From the NCBI RefSeq assembly GCF_947500075.1, contig NZ_CANMQS010000003.1:1-64000 (forward strand): a stretch of 64,000 bases of DNA. Direction: 5' to 3'. The stretch comes from an uncultured Sulfitobacter sp. GTDB taxonomy: Bacteria; Pseudomonadota; Alphaproteobacteria; Rhodobacterales; Rhodobacteraceae. Positions 17,006 to 26,511 of this stretch are shown in pieces. Numbering within the stretch: position 1 is the stretch's first letter; every line of letters begins with the position of its first letter. Below the pieces are notes generated by a model, which saw only the letters and a list, made by a program, of their open reading frames with translations, searched no databases and was not told where the DNA came from. The position numbers and the translations under genes were made by a program.

Positions 17006-18703
17006 TCAGGTCGGCAGGCCGACGACAAAACGTGCGCCCAACGGCTCTGACGTGATGTCGGCTTCGGTGGGGCGGATGTTCTCAGCCCAGATCACGCCGC
17101 CATGCGCCTCAATGATCTGTTTGGAGATCGCAAGGCCAAGGCCGGAGTTGTTGCCAAAGTGTTCGTCGGGGCGCTGGGAATAGAACCGTTTGAAGATTTT
17201 CGACAGGGCCTGATCGGGGATACCGGGGCCGGTGTCTTCGACCACCACCAAAACGCGGTTCTGCCGCTTTCGCGCCCAGACCCGGATCGCATCCCCGTCT
17301 TCGCAGAAAGAGATCGCGTTGGTGATCAGGTTCACAAACACCTGCGCCAGCCGGGCCTCAAGCCCATGCACAAGGATCGGATCGGCAGGCAGGTCAGTGA
17401 TGAATTCAACGCCTTTCTTCTTGGCATCTTCACCCAGATACTGGCCCAGATTGGACACCATGGTGAGCAGATCGAACTGCTCTTCCTCTTCCTTGACCAG
17501 TTCGGAATCCAGCCGGGAGGCATTGGAAATGTCGCTGACCAGACGGTCCAGACGGCGCACGTCATGGTCAATCACATCCAGCAGCTTTTCGCGCTGGTCG
17601 TCCCGTTTGACCAGCCGCAGGGTGCCCACGGCGGACCGCAGAGAGGCAAGCGGGTTCTTGATTTCATGTGCCACGTCAGCGGCGAATTGTTCGTTGCCGT
17701 CGATGCGGTTGTAAAGCGCCGACACCATACCGCGCAGCGCACCGGACAGACGACCGATCTCATCGGGGCGCGCGGTCAGGTCCGGGATGCGAATGCGGCC
17801 GGGGTTCATCTTGCGGGCGTCCTTGTCCCGGCCCAGCTCTGCGGCGGCAGCCAGATCGGCCAGCGGGTTGGCGATGGTGGAGGCCAGCACCAGACTGAGC
17901 CCGATGGACACCAGTGTTGCCACGACAAACATCTGCAAGACACGCTCACGTTCGCTGCGCACCAATTGGTCAATCTCCCCCGCAGCGGAGGCGATGGCGA
18001 CAACGCCGACAGCGGTCTCGCCCTGTACAATAGGGGTCATCACGGTAAAGAGCGTGCCCCCTTCGGTATCCAGATTGTTCTGTATCTGGGTCCCGGCGGA
18101 GAGAGTATTGGGGACCAGCCCCTCCAGCTGTTCTTCGATGGGTGCGACGGACTGGGTGTCTTCCGTGCCGCTGAACGGGGCTGACACCTGGTTCCAGACC
18201 CAGGTCAGCCCGTCGGTCAAAATGGTCCGGCTGCCTTCATCCGCAGCAGTGCCTTCCGCCGCTTGTCGCCCTGCGGATTGCGCAACCAGCGTGGCGGCGG
18301 GGTCGTAGACAAACACATCGACGCCGCTGCGCAGATCAAGTGCTGCGAGCGTTGCGGCAGCGTCCAGATCAGACGTGGCTGCCAGATCAATCGCCGCACC
18401 AACCGGCAGTTGGGCTTCGAAAACATCTGCAATCAGTTCAGCTTCGGACACCAATGCCGCCGCCCGTTGAACCGCAAGTGAATCCCGTGATGAGTTCAGA
18501 TACAGGATGCCCGCCACAAGGACGTTCAGGGCAATCAGGTTGAACGTGATAATCTTCCGGGTCAGAGGGGACGCGCGCAGCGAGAACAGGCCGCGCCGTT
18601 CCCGGCTGACCCGCATCTCGTCAGGGCCTGTGTTGTCCGGCGCAACCCAATCGTCGCCCAGGACAACGTCCCCGTCGCGTGTCGTGGTGCTCAAGTCCCG
18701 CAC
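17006..18703 (-). CDS. chvG: Sensor histidine kinase ChvG
   Basis: The membrane sensor of the ChvG/ChvI system, which responds to acid and envelope stress in rhizobia and relatives. Of 565 residues, TM1 is about 51-70 and TM2 about 257-277, with a 185-residue periplasmic sensor between. A HAMP linker follows, then the H-box DVAHEIKNPL with H346, and the N, G1 (DTGPGIP) and G2 (GLGLAIS) boxes. It is 33 bases downstream of chvI. In related bacteria the periplasmic repressor ExoR controls this kinase; no exoR is in the window. Confidence 0.94.
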   Translation of the reverse strand: MRDLSTTTRDGDVVLGDDWVAPDNTGPDEMRVSRERRGLFSLRASPLTRKIITFNLIALNVLVAGILYLNSSRDSLAVQRAAALVSEAELIADVFEAQLPVGAAIDLAATSDLDAAATLAALDLRSGVDVFVYDPAATLVAQSAGRQAAEGTAADEGSRTILTDGLTWVWNQVSAPFSGTEDTQSVAPIEEQLEGLVPNTLSAGTQIQNNLDTEGGTLFTVMTPIVQGETAVGVVAIASAAGEIDQLVRSERERVLQMFVVATLVSIGLSLVLASTIANPLADLAAAAELGRDKDARKMNPGRIRIPDLTARPDEIGRLSGALRGMVSALYNRIDGNEQFAADVAHEIKNPLASLRSAVGTLRLVKRDDQREKLLDVIDHDVRRLDRLVSDISNASRLDSELVKEEEEQFDLLTMVSNLGQYLGEDAKKKGVEFITDLPADPILVHGLEARLAQVFVNLITNAISFCEDGDAIRVWARKRQNRVLVVVEDTGPGIPDQALSKIFKRFYSQRPDEHFGNNSGLGLAISKQIIEAHGGVIWAENIRPTEADITSEPLGARFVVGLPT

Positions 18704-18736
18704 GACGTCCCTTCCACCCTCACCTGAAAACGGTGA

Positions 18737-19438
18737 TTATTCTTCGTTATATCTGTACCCGATGCCGTAGAGTGTCTCAATCGCTGAGAACTCATCATCA
18801 GCGGTCCGCATTTTCTTGCGCAAACGCTTGATGTGGCTGTCGATGGTGCGGTCGTCCACATAGACCTGGTCGTCATAGGCGACGTCCATCAACTGGTCGC
18901 GGGATTTCACGAAACCGGGACGCTGGGCCAGTGCCTGCAGCAACAGGAACTCGGTCACTGTCAGCGACACGTCCTTGCCCTTCCAGGCCACCGCATGGCG
19001 CAGCGGATCCATCCGCAGGAAGCCACGCTCCATCACCTTGGTCTCTTCGGTGTCGCCCACTTCGCCGCTGTCCACGGCATCCTGACGACGCAACAGCGCG
19101 CGGATGCGTTCGACCAACAGGCGCTGGCTAAAGGGTTTTTTGACGTAATCGTCCGCGCCCATGCGCAGGCCGAGCACTTCGTCGATCTCATCATCCTTGG
19201 AGGTCAGGAAGATCACCGGCATCGCTGTCTTCTGACGCAACCGTTGAAGCAGATCCATCCCGTCCATACGGGGCATCTTGATGTCAAGCACCGCCATGTC
19301 CGGCAGGTTCTTGTTAAACGCGTCCAGTGCGGCTTGACCATCGTTGTAGGTTTCGACCTCGAACCCTTCGGCTTCGAGCGTCATTGAGACGGATGTCAGG
19401 ATGTTCCTGTCATCATCTACCAATGCAATCTTTGACAT
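18737..19438 (-). CDS. chvI: Response regulator ChvI
   Basis: An OmpR-type regulator of 233 residues: a receiver domain (1-120) with the acidic triad D8-D10, phospho-acceptor D52 and K in VKKPF, then a winged-helix DNA-binding domain ending in the LYGIGYRY signature. It pairs with ChvG. The start ATG 19438 was chosen because the receiver begins at once ([10 protein letters not shown]) and AGGAAAC precedes it; the open frame upstream adds nothing recognisable. It is divergent from pckA across 363 bases, the same arrangement as in rhizobia. Confidence 0.95.
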   Translation of the reverse strand: MSKIALVDDDRNILTSVSMTLEAEGFEVETYNDGQAALDAFNKNLPDMAVLDIKMPRMDGMDLLQRLRQKTAMPVIFLTSKDDEIDEVLGLRMGADDYVKKPFSQRLLVERIRALLRRQDAVDSGEVGDTEETKVMERGFLRMDPLRHAVAWKGKDVSLTVTEFLLLQALAQRPGFVKSRDQLMDVAYDDQVYVDDRTIDSHIKRLRKKMRTADDEFSAIETLYGIGYRYNEE

Positions 19439-19801
19439 TGCCTGTTTCCTTATGCTGCTCAATTGATCGTTTTTTGAGCCATTGATCACGGGTTCGCGCG
19501 GTCGAATCAATCTCTAACTGCGAATCAGAGCTTTATATGCAGGCATTTGGGCCACAATTTGGTTAGGGATGGCTAAATTGCCGCACTTTTGTCGTATGCC
19601 TGCTGTCGCAGCAATTCATGTGCGGGTGCAGAACAGGTCAGGCTGGCGGCAATCTGCACAATGATGGCGCTAACTGAGACAAGTCGCCTGTTCATCTCGC
19701 AAATCATCGTGTTAAGAGGCCGTTGAGCCGCCGAAAACGCCACTCTCTGAGGCGCAACCGGCACGATCGCGGGGGCGACCTGCGCTTTGAGGAGACATCG
19801 C
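19439..19801. promoter_or_regulatory. Divergent chvI/pckA intergenic region
   Basis: A 363-base gap with no convincing gene. It must hold the promoters of both chvI and pckA and is a natural place for ChvI binding. I see no clear sigma-70 pair. A GAGGAG ribosome site for pckA lies at its right end, and near chvI there is TTGATC twice (around 19464 and 19483). A short reverse-strand frame over 19573-19833 runs into the pckA start and looks spurious. Confidence 0.5.
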
Positions 19802-21400
19802 ATGACATCTGGACGGGTTAACCCGCAGTTCACGCTTGAAGATCAACAGATCACCGGGCTGGGCAATGTCTATTACAACCTGATCGAGCCTGCGCTAATC
19901 GAAATAGCGCTGCGTCGCGGCGAAGGCACATTGGGCAAGGGTGGCACCTTTCTGGTCACCACCGGCAAATTCACCGGGCGCTCCCCCAAGGACAAGCACG
20001 TCGTCAAAAGCGCCAGCGTTGCCGACACCATCTGGTGGGACAACAACGCCGCGATGTCCGAAGAGGGGTTTGATGCCCTCTACACCGATATGGTCGCGCA
20101 CATGCAGGGGGGCGAATACTTCGTTCAGGATCTGGTGGGCGGCGCCGACCCACGCCATGCCATCAACGTCCGCATGGTGACAGAGATGGCATGGCATGGT
20201 CTTTTCATCCGCCACATGCTGCGCCGTCCGGAACGGGCAGAGCTGGATGAATTCATCGCGGATTACACCGTCATTAACTGCCCCAGCTTCAAGGCCGATC
20301 CCGAAAAGCACAACTGCCGGTCCGAGACCGTCATCGCGATGAACTTTGATCGCAAGATGATCCTCATCGGCGGGACGGAGTACGCGGGCGAGAACAAGAA
20401 ATCCGTTTTCACCCTGCTGAACTATCTGCTGCCAGAGAACGGCATCATGCCGATGCACTGCTCTGCCAACCACGCGCACAACAATCCTGTCGACACGGCC
20501 GTGTTTTTTGGCCTGTCGGGTACGGGCAAAACCACGCTGTCGGCTGATCCTGCGCGGACGCTGATTGGCGATGACGAACACGGCTGGTCTGACAACGGCA
20601 CCTTCAACTTCGAAGGGGGATGCTACGCCAAGACCATCAACCTGAGCGAAGAAGCCGAGCCCGAGATCTACGCGACCACCAGAAAATTCGGCACCGTCAT
20701 CGAAAACATGGTCTTCGACCCTGAGACGAAGGAACTCGACTTCGACGATTCCAGCCTCACCGCCAACATGCGCTGCGCCTATCCGCTGGAGTATATCTCC
20801 AACGCGTCGGCCAAGGCTGTCGGTGGCCACCCCAAGAACATCATCATGCTGACCTGCGACGCCTTCGGTGTCCTGCCGCCCATCGCGCGGTTGACGCCTG
20901 CGCAGGCGATGTACCACTTCCTGTCGGGCTTCACCTCCAAGGTGGCCGGCACCGAACGGGGCGTGACCGAACCCGAACCCACGTTCTCCACCTGCTTTGG
21001 TGCGCCTTTCATGCCGCGCCGCCCAGAGGTCTACGGCAACCTGCTGCGCGAAAAGATCGCCCAGCATGGCGCAACCTGCTGGCTGGTGAACACCGGTTGG
21101 ACCGGCGGCGCCTATGGCACCGGGTCCCGGATGCCGATCAAGGCCACCCGCGCCCTGCTGACCGCAGCGCTCGAAGGGGATCTGGCGGATGTACAATACC
21201 GCAAGGATCCCAACTTCGGATTTGACGTGCCCGTGGCCGTGGAAGGTGTGCCAGACATCCTGCTCGACCCACGCCGGACATGGGACAACCCGGAAAGCTA
21301 TGACCGTCAAGCGGCGAAACTGGTTGGCATGTTCTCTGACAACTTCGCGCAGTATCTGCCCTTCATCGACGATGACGTGAAAGCAGCCGCGATCAGCTGA
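19802..21400 (+). CDS. pckA: Phosphoenolpyruvate carboxykinase (ATP)
   Basis: Converts oxaloacetate and ATP to phosphoenolpyruvate and CO2, the entry to gluconeogenesis from C4 acids. The 532 residues have [12 protein letters not shown] (55-66), the kinase-1a motif GLSGTGKTT (237-245), the metal-binding DDEHGW, and the [15 protein letters not shown] region. ATG 19802 follows GAGGAGA. The position next to chvI is conserved in several alphaproteobacteria. A strong terminator follows. Confidence 0.97.
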   Translation: MTSGRVNPQFTLEDQQITGLGNVYYNLIEPALIEIALRRGEGTLGKGGTFLVTTGKFTGRSPKDKHVVKSASVADTIWWDNNAAMSEEGFDALYTDMVAHMQGGEYFVQDLVGGADPRHAINVRMVTEMAWHGLFIRHMLRRPERAELDEFIADYTVINCPSFKADPEKHNCRSETVIAMNFDRKMILIGGTEYAGENKKSVFTLLNYLLPENGIMPMHCSANHAHNNPVDTAVFFGLSGTGKTTLSADPARTLIGDDEHGWSDNGTFNFEGGCYAKTINLSEEAEPEIYATTRKFGTVIENMVFDPETKELDFDDSSLTANMRCAYPLEYISNASAKAVGGHPKNIIMLTCDAFGVLPPIARLTPAQAMYHFLSGFTSKVAGTERGVTEPEPTFSTCFGAPFMPRRPEVYGNLLREKIAQHGATCWLVNTGWTGGAYGTGSRMPIKATRALLTAALEGDLADVQYRKDPNFGFDVPVAVEGVPDILLDPRRTWDNPESYDRQAAKLVGMFSDNFAQYLPFIDDDVKAAAIS

Positions 21401-21417
21401 TTGATCCACACAGGCAC

Positions 21418-21449
21418 AAAAAAGGCCGCCTCTTGCCGGGCGGCCTTTT
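21418..21449. terminator. Bidirectional terminator between pckA and the GNAT-like gene
   Basis: AAAGGCCGCC (21421-21430) pairs with GGCGGCCTTT (21439-21448), flanked by A-runs on the left and T-runs on the right, so the hairpin can work in both directions. The genes on either side are convergent. Confidence 0.88.
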
Positions 21450-21471
21450 GCGTTGGTCGCTCTGTGAAACC

Positions 21472-22188
21472 TCAGGCGGCCTGGCTCACCAGTTCCTCAA
21501 CCGGGATGTCGAGCAAGAACCGCGCGTCTTCCCGGCTCAGCCAGGTCAGGAACGCTTCAATCGGCTTGTCACGCCCGGCGATGGCCCATTTCAGCGCACC
21601 GGGTTCGTTGTGCATGTAGCCCATCCGCTCTGCAAAGCCCTTGAAGGCCACCGTGCGCAGCATGAAGCCGTAGATGTAATCCGGATCCCAGCGGCGCAGA
21701 ACTTCCAGCAAACCGGTGCGGGCCAAGACCGTCGACAGGCCAACCCCGCGATACCGCCCTTCCTCCGGCGCCATCCAGACTTCGCCGTGATAGACGACGT
21801 GGCCGTGAATGTTGTGCGCGCCTGGCGTGGCGCGGAACCGGGACTGGGACAGCTGCACGCCGGGGATCGGCGGCGGGAAATCACGGAAGTTGCGCAGCAG
21901 GTGGCCAGCAAGCGACTTACCGCCGAGCGGCACCTTTTTGGCCGCCTGCGTGTGGATCAGCTCGCCTCTTTCGTTGCGCCCAATCAGCCAGAAAGAATCA
22001 CTTTTTTGCAGATCCTGTAGCTCGTGATTGAAGGGCGCACCCAGATTCTGCACCTTCCGCTCTTCACGAATAATCTCGCTATATTTCTCAAAGTTACTGC
22101 CTATGGTGACTTCGATGCCGTGAGACCGCAAAATATTGCGGCTAGATGCGATGAACGGAGTCGCATCTTGCGGAAATTGAATCGTCAT
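21472..22188 (-). CDS. GNAT-fold-like protein of unknown function
   Basis: A 238-residue soluble protein. I do not recognise its family. The segment RYRGVGLSTVLARTGLLEVL around residues 152-171 resembles the acyl-CoA pyrophosphate loop and helix of GNAT enzymes, and the preceding SRFRAT and GEVWMAPE strands fit a GNAT or autoinducer-synthase-like core, so an N-acyltransferase is possible. None of the LuxI invariant positions can be claimed by eye. It is followed 124 bases upstream by a regulator on the same strand, which may control it. Confidence 0.55.
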   Translation of the reverse strand: MTIQFPQDATPFIASSRNILRSHGIEVTIGSNFEKYSEIIREERKVQNLGAPFNHELQDLQKSDSFWLIGRNERGELIHTQAAKKVPLGGKSLAGHLLRNFRDFPPPIPGVQLSQSRFRATPGAHNIHGHVVYHGEVWMAPEEGRYRGVGLSTVLARTGLLEVLRRWDPDYIYGFMLRTVAFKGFAERMGYMHNEPGALKWAIAGRDKPIEAFLTWLSREDARFLLDIPVEELVSQAA

Positions 22189-22311
22189 TGAGCAGTCTCC
22201 TTGGCCATGTCCCCCTAGAAGGTTAATACAAATGCCAGAAAAACACCCGTTCTTTACTTAAATCTGACACAATTTCGCCCAAATCTGCCGATTGTGTCCC
22301 AACTGCAATTT

Positions 22312-23247
22312 CTATTTATACTCGAATCGCGCCATCTCTGCGCTGAAATCTGGCTGCTCCATCGGCAGCAATCCCTGTACCCGACTGACATCAACACCCG
22401 AGATTCTAAGGTCTTTTACCGGATGCACCAAGGACATGACCGCGGGTGATCCGTCGGGGAAGAACCCGTTCAGGATCATTCGCTGATATGCAACAGGTGC
22501 ATTTTCATGCGAAGACCCCACTGGCATTCGCGTGAAAACATGATCCAACCGGGCGATCTGCTTTGATTCTGCCTCATCGAAAGCCTGATAAATGAGGTGG
22601 GAAAACTCCTCCCCCGCGGGCATCTGGCCCAGCGAACGCCCGATGCTGGAGCGGGCAAAATCAAGCCCGAACCAGTTGACGTAAGCAGACTTTTCCCCGA
22701 ACTCGACACATATCCAGCCCGCCTCCGAACGACGATAGATGATCAGGTAAGGGCGCACATGGCGAAACGTCTCCGCCTCGATCTGGCCAGAGGACACCGC
22801 CCAGGCCCGCATGGTTTCCCGCAGCAGGATAGACTGGTCTTTCCAGATGTTTCCAAGTGGTTGTTGTTCTTGATAAAAATCCCAATCCCCAACATGGGCG
22901 CGCAGTTTCTGCAAATGCCCTTTTGAACTGGTCTGCCCGCGCAGCCAGGTGATCCCCCGTGCCAGAATGTCCTTGGCATCCGGCAGCACGCTTTCCCCCA
23001 TATCGGTCAATTGATACCGACGGTCATCGACCGCAAACAAGGGTCCCCCCATCGCCGCTTCAAGTGAGGCAATGTGCCGACGCACGGTCTGGCGTGTGCT
23101 GTTCAGATCTTTGACCGCATGGCTGAGGTTCAACGTCGACGCTAGGGTGACAAAGGAGCGAATCATCTCGAACAGCAATGCCGGGGGCGGTTGGTCCTCC
23201 GCAGGCAGAGTGTCGGTTTGCGTGTCTTTTTCGAGAGTATTCGTCAT
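22312..23247 (-). CDS. LysR-like winged-helix regulator with a non-standard C-terminal domain
   Basis: The 311-residue protein has an N-terminal winged helix like that of LysR regulators (about 26-85: SFVTLASTLNLSHAVKDLNS and a wing ending in QLTDMGESVL). The rest does not look like the LysR periplasmic-binding-type effector domain; it is rich in aromatic residues and contains a long helix region around 180-230. The start ATG 23247 is chosen; a TTG at 23286 is in frame. It is divergent from the XRE regulator. Target and ligand are unknown; the GNAT-like gene downstream is a candidate. Confidence 0.65.
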   Translation of the reverse strand: MTNTLEKDTQTDTLPAEDQPPPALLFEMIRSFVTLASTLNLSHAVKDLNSTRQTVRRHIASLEAAMGGPLFAVDDRRYQLTDMGESVLPDAKDILARGITWLRGQTSSKGHLQKLRAHVGDWDFYQEQQPLGNIWKDQSILLRETMRAWAVSSGQIEAETFRHVRPYLIIYRRSEAGWICVEFGEKSAYVNWFGLDFARSSIGRSLGQMPAGEEFSHLIYQAFDEAESKQIARLDHVFTRMPVGSSHENAPVAYQRMILNGFFPDGSPAVMSLVHPVKDLRISGVDVSRVQGLLPMEQPDFSAEMARFEYK

Positions 23248-23400
23248 AAGGTTGTACGGTGCATAGATCACCCATTGTTGCAACAAAAATCATCCATCGG
23301 TCGTACATATTCAACTCAAAAGAGAATAAATCTATCCAATTGAACGAAGTCTTAAACATGGCGAAAACGTGGCATGTTCAATCAGAGGCTTAATGATCAA

Positions 23401-23760
23401 ATGTCCCATCCCGTAGATGTACATGTCGGTAAACGGTTAAAGCAGATCCGCACACTGCGCAGGCTCTCGCAGACGGATGTCGCGCGAAAGCTGAGCCTGT
23501 CGTTTCAGCAAATCCAGAAGTATGAAGTTGGCTCCAACAGGGTGGCGGCAAGCCGACTGTTCGAACTATCCCAAATCCTGGACGTCTCTCCTGCCTATTT
23601 CTTTGATGGGCTGCATGACGATCCCACCAAGCAACAGGTCGAAGACCCCGGCATGGACATCGTGAATGCCCTTGCCGCCATCGATGACGAAGCGATCAAA
23701 TCACGCATCAAGACCTTCATCGAAGATGTCTCCGGTCTGACCGTGGCCAAACGCGGATGA
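23401..23760 (+). CDS. XRE-family helix-turn-helix regulator
   Basis: A 119-residue DNA-binding protein with a Cro/C1 helix-turn-helix at about residues 9-66 (MSHPVDVHVGKRLKQIR..., QIQKYEVGSNR, FELSQILDVSPAYFFDG). The C-terminal helix after residue 80 probably dimerises. The MSHPVDVHVGKR start is typical of Rhodobacterales members and supports ATG 23401 over the ATG at 23374. It is divergent from the LysR-like gene, with which it shares a 153-base control region. Confidence 0.88.
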   Translation: MSHPVDVHVGKRLKQIRTLRRLSQTDVARKLSLSFQQIQKYEVGSNRVAASRLFELSQILDVSPAYFFDGLHDDPTKQQVEDPGMDIVNALAAIDDEAIKSRIKTFIEDVSGLTVAKRG

Positions 23761-23798
23761 ACCCAGCGCCGCCGCTCCGGAGAAACCGGGGTCTGCGC

Positions 23799-24563
23799 TT
23801 AGAAAAGCGCGCGGCGGATCAGGTTTGCCCCGGCAAACAGCAGCACAATCAATGTAGCCCTGCGAAACGCGCTCTGATCAATACGGTCAGACACCCGTCC
23901 GCCCAGCCACATGCCCAGCAGCGCTGGCAAGATCATCACAATCGAAAACGGCAGGGTTTCAGCGCGCAAAACGCCTGACCCAAGATGCGCACCCAGCAGC
24001 GCCACGGACCCCGCGCCATAAATCACCCCTTGCACCCGCATCTGATCGGCCTTGGGCGTCTCGCGGGCTGTCAGGTAGGCAACTGTAGGCGGCCCCCAGA
24101 CCCCCATCAGCCCGCCTGTCACCCCCGAAAACGCACCTGTCACGGCTTCCGCCACCCGGTTGTCCGGCCGCACCCGCAGGCGCACGCCGCTCAATTGCAA
24201 CAGCACGAAAAACACCACCGGCACACCGATGGCGAGCAGCATCCAGCGCTCTGGCACCACACGGACCAGCTGAGCAGACAACACCAGCGTGATGCCGCCC
24301 GTGATCAGAAACACCCTGAACATCCGCGCCGACGCCCAGGCCGCTGCCACCCCCTGTCTGAGCGATTGCACCGCATTGCCGACAAGCGTTGGCACGATCA
24401 GCCCCGCCAGTGCCAGTTCCGGCGACAGAAACAGGGTCAGGCCCGAAATGATGACAAGCGGCTGCGCGAATCCCACCACGCCTTTGACGAATCCTGCACA
24501 TGCGGCAATTCCAAGGGCGCAGATCAGCGTAAAAGGTGTTAAAAAGGGGAAAAGCGCCTCCAT
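23799..24563 (-). CDS. TauE/SafE-family sulfite (anion) exporter
   Basis: A 254-residue membrane protein with about eight hydrophobic helices and the duplicated TauE/SafE signature: first-half GFVKGVVGFAQP and second-half GGLMGVWGPPTVAYL. Family members export sulfite, sulfoacetate or related organic anions; the substrate here is unknown. The start ATG 24563 removes about 50 non-homologous upstream residues. It is divergent from mcd. Confidence 0.88.
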   Translation of the reverse strand: MEALFPFLTPFTLICALGIAACAGFVKGVVGFAQPLVIISGLTLFLSPELALAGLIVPTLVGNAVQSLRQGVAAAWASARMFRVFLITGGITLVLSAQLVRVVPERWMLLAIGVPVVFFVLLQLSGVRLRVRPDNRVAEAVTGAFSGVTGGLMGVWGPPTVAYLTARETPKADQMRVQGVIYGAGSVALLGAHLGSGVLRAETLPFSIVMILPALLGMWLGGRVSDRIDQSAFRRATLIVLLFAGANLIRRALF

Positions 24564-24707
24564 GGCTCTACATACCACGCCTTGAATGCGGTGCACGGCC
24601 CAAATAGCCACGCAACTATCGAACAAATTGACGCATCCAAACGTATCTTTATTGTGCTGCACCTGCGAAGGCGGTATCAGCGGCCAGGTTTGAAAAGGAT
24701 TATGACG

Positions 24708-26396
24708 ATGGCACATGACGGTCAGGACATGACAAGGATGGACACGCCGGTTCTGCTGGATGATCTGCTGGCCCTTACAGGTGCCGCAGTCCAGCCGGTT
24801 GAAACCATATTGGACAAGGCCAAGGACGCCGTGCGCCAGTTGGTCAGCGTCGGGGACCGGGTGTCAAACGACCTCGTCGAAGCCAACCAGACCGCGGCCC
24901 ACGGCCTTGCATGGCTCGCCACCTACACAGAATCGCTGCGCCAGATGCAGGGCTGGGCCGAAAAGCTGAACGCTGAGGGCAAATTCGGCGAAACCGAACA
25001 GCTGATCCACCAGATCGCCTTTGGCGAATACCTCTGGCAGATTTACGGCGGTATCCAGATGAACCAGGGCGAAATCCTGCGCCTTCAGGACCTTGGCCTC
25101 AGCCAGGACGACATGCGCGGCATGATGGACCCCGCCGTGATGACCCTGACACAAGGGGGCAACACCCAAGCCGCCCGCACCCGCCTTGTTGAGCTGATGC
25201 AGGAACATTCCGCCAATGTTACCGTCGGGGCCTCCGGTCTCGATGAGGAACTGGAAATGATCCGCGACCAGTTCCGCCGCTATGCCGTGGAAAAGGTGGA
25301 ACCCTTCGCCCATGACTGGCACCTCAAGGATGAGCTGATCCCGATGGAAGTCATCGAAGAACTCGCCGAAATGGGCGTTTTCGGCTTGACCATTCCCGAA
25401 GAATACGGCGGCTTTGGCCTCTCCAAGGCCTCCATGTGCGTCGTCTCCGAAGAACTGTCGCGCGGGTATATCGGTGTCGGTTCCCTCGGCACCCGCTCGG
25501 AAATAGCGGCAGAACTGATCATCGCCGGCGGCACGGAAGAGCAGAAACAGAAATGGCTGCCCCAGATCGCCTCCGCTGAAACCCTGCCCACCGCCGTCTT
25601 CACGGAACCAAACACCGGCTCCGACCTCGGCTCCCTGCGCACCCGTGCGGTCAAGGATGACAATGGCGATTACAAGGTCACCGGCAACAAGACCTGGATC
25701 ACCCATGCCGCACGGACCCACGTGATGACCCTGCTGGCCCGCACCGATCCGGAGACCTCCAACTACAAAGGCCTGTCGATGTTCCTGGCGGAGAAAACGC
25801 CGGGGGACGATGCCAACCCCTTCCCCACCGACGGCATGACCGGCGGCGAGATCGAAGTGCTCGGCTATCGCGGCATGAAGGAATACGAACTGGGTTTTGA
25901 CAACTTCCACGTCAAGGGTGAGAACCTGCTCGGCGGGGAAGAGGGCAAAGGTTTCAAGCAGCTGATGGAAACCTTTGAGAGCGCGCGCATCCAGACCGCC
26001 GCGCGTGCCATTGGTGTCGCACAATCCGCGCTCGATATCTCCATGCAATACGCGCAGGACCGCAAGCAATTCGGCAAATCGCTGATCAACTTCCCCCGCG
26101 TCTCCTCCAAGCTCGCCATGATGGCGGTGGAGATCATGATCGCCCGTCAGCTGACCTATTTCTCCGCATTCGAGAAAGACGAAGGCCGCCGCTGTGACGT
26201 GGAAGCCGGGATGGCCAAACTGCTGGGTGCCCGCGTCGCATGGGCGGCGGCAGACAACGGCTTGCAGATCCACGGCGGCAACGGTTTTGCGCTGGAATAC
26301 AAGATCAGCCGCGTGCTCTGTGATGCGCGGATCCTGAACATCTTTGAAGGTGCGGCAGAGATCCAGGCGCAGGTCATCGCCCGCCGTTTGCTGTAA
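24708..26396 (+). CDS. mcd: (2S)-methylsuccinyl-CoA dehydrogenase
   Basis: An FAD acyl-CoA dehydrogenase that turns (2S)-methylsuccinyl-CoA into mesaconyl-CoA in the ethylmalonyl-CoA pathway. The 562 residues are longer than a normal 380-residue acyl-CoA dehydrogenase because of an N-terminal helical extension of about 170 residues, the mark of Mcd. The core shows TEPNTGSDL, KTWITHA, the QDRKQFGKSL signature and the C-terminal QIHGGNGFALEYKISRVLCDARILNIFEG block. ATG 24708 lies eight bases after AAGGAT; ATG 24702 is too close. Electrons would go to EtfAB. Confidence 0.9.
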   Translation: MAHDGQDMTRMDTPVLLDDLLALTGAAVQPVETILDKAKDAVRQLVSVGDRVSNDLVEANQTAAHGLAWLATYTESLRQMQGWAEKLNAEGKFGETEQLIHQIAFGEYLWQIYGGIQMNQGEILRLQDLGLSQDDMRGMMDPAVMTLTQGGNTQAARTRLVELMQEHSANVTVGASGLDEELEMIRDQFRRYAVEKVEPFAHDWHLKDELIPMEVIEELAEMGVFGLTIPEEYGGFGLSKASMCVVSEELSRGYIGVGSLGTRSEIAAELIIAGGTEEQKQKWLPQIASAETLPTAVFTEPNTGSDLGSLRTRAVKDDNGDYKVTGNKTWITHAARTHVMTLLARTDPETSNYKGLSMFLAEKTPGDDANPFPTDGMTGGEIEVLGYRGMKEYELGFDNFHVKGENLLGGEEGKGFKQLMETFESARIQTAARAIGVAQSALDISMQYAQDRKQFGKSLINFPRVSSKLAMMAVEIMIARQLTYFSAFEKDEGRRCDVEAGMAKLLGARVAWAAADNGLQIHGGNGFALEYKISRVLCDARILNIFEGAAEIQAQVIARRLL

Positions 26397-26511
26397 TTTC
26401 CCACGGGCGGTAGGAAAGATCCCGCCGCCCGTCCGGGGTTATCCACAGATATTTCTGCGGCGCAGCAAATCTTGCCTTGCTCGACCCCATGTCGGTCCCT
26501 ACCTTACAGGC

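Noticed and set aside
19573..19833. Reverse-strand frame of 86 codons in the chvI-pckA gap, with a signal-like MNRRLVSVSAIIV segment
   Set aside because: It runs into the pckA start, lacks a ribosome site and the downstream part is too short for a mature protein.
19895..21409. Open reverse-strand frame of about 500 codons over pckA
   Set aside because: It mirrors pckA exactly in a GC-rich genome where the antisense frame rarely meets stops; the protein has no coherent domain and no ribosome site.
24864..26273. Open reverse frame over mcd
   Set aside because: Shadow of mcd; no start context and no recognisable motif.
26403..26434. ACGGGCGG/CCGCCCGT hairpin after mcd as a terminator
   Set aside because: The stem is good, but there is no T-run on either side and the TetR gene follows on the same strand; left unassigned.
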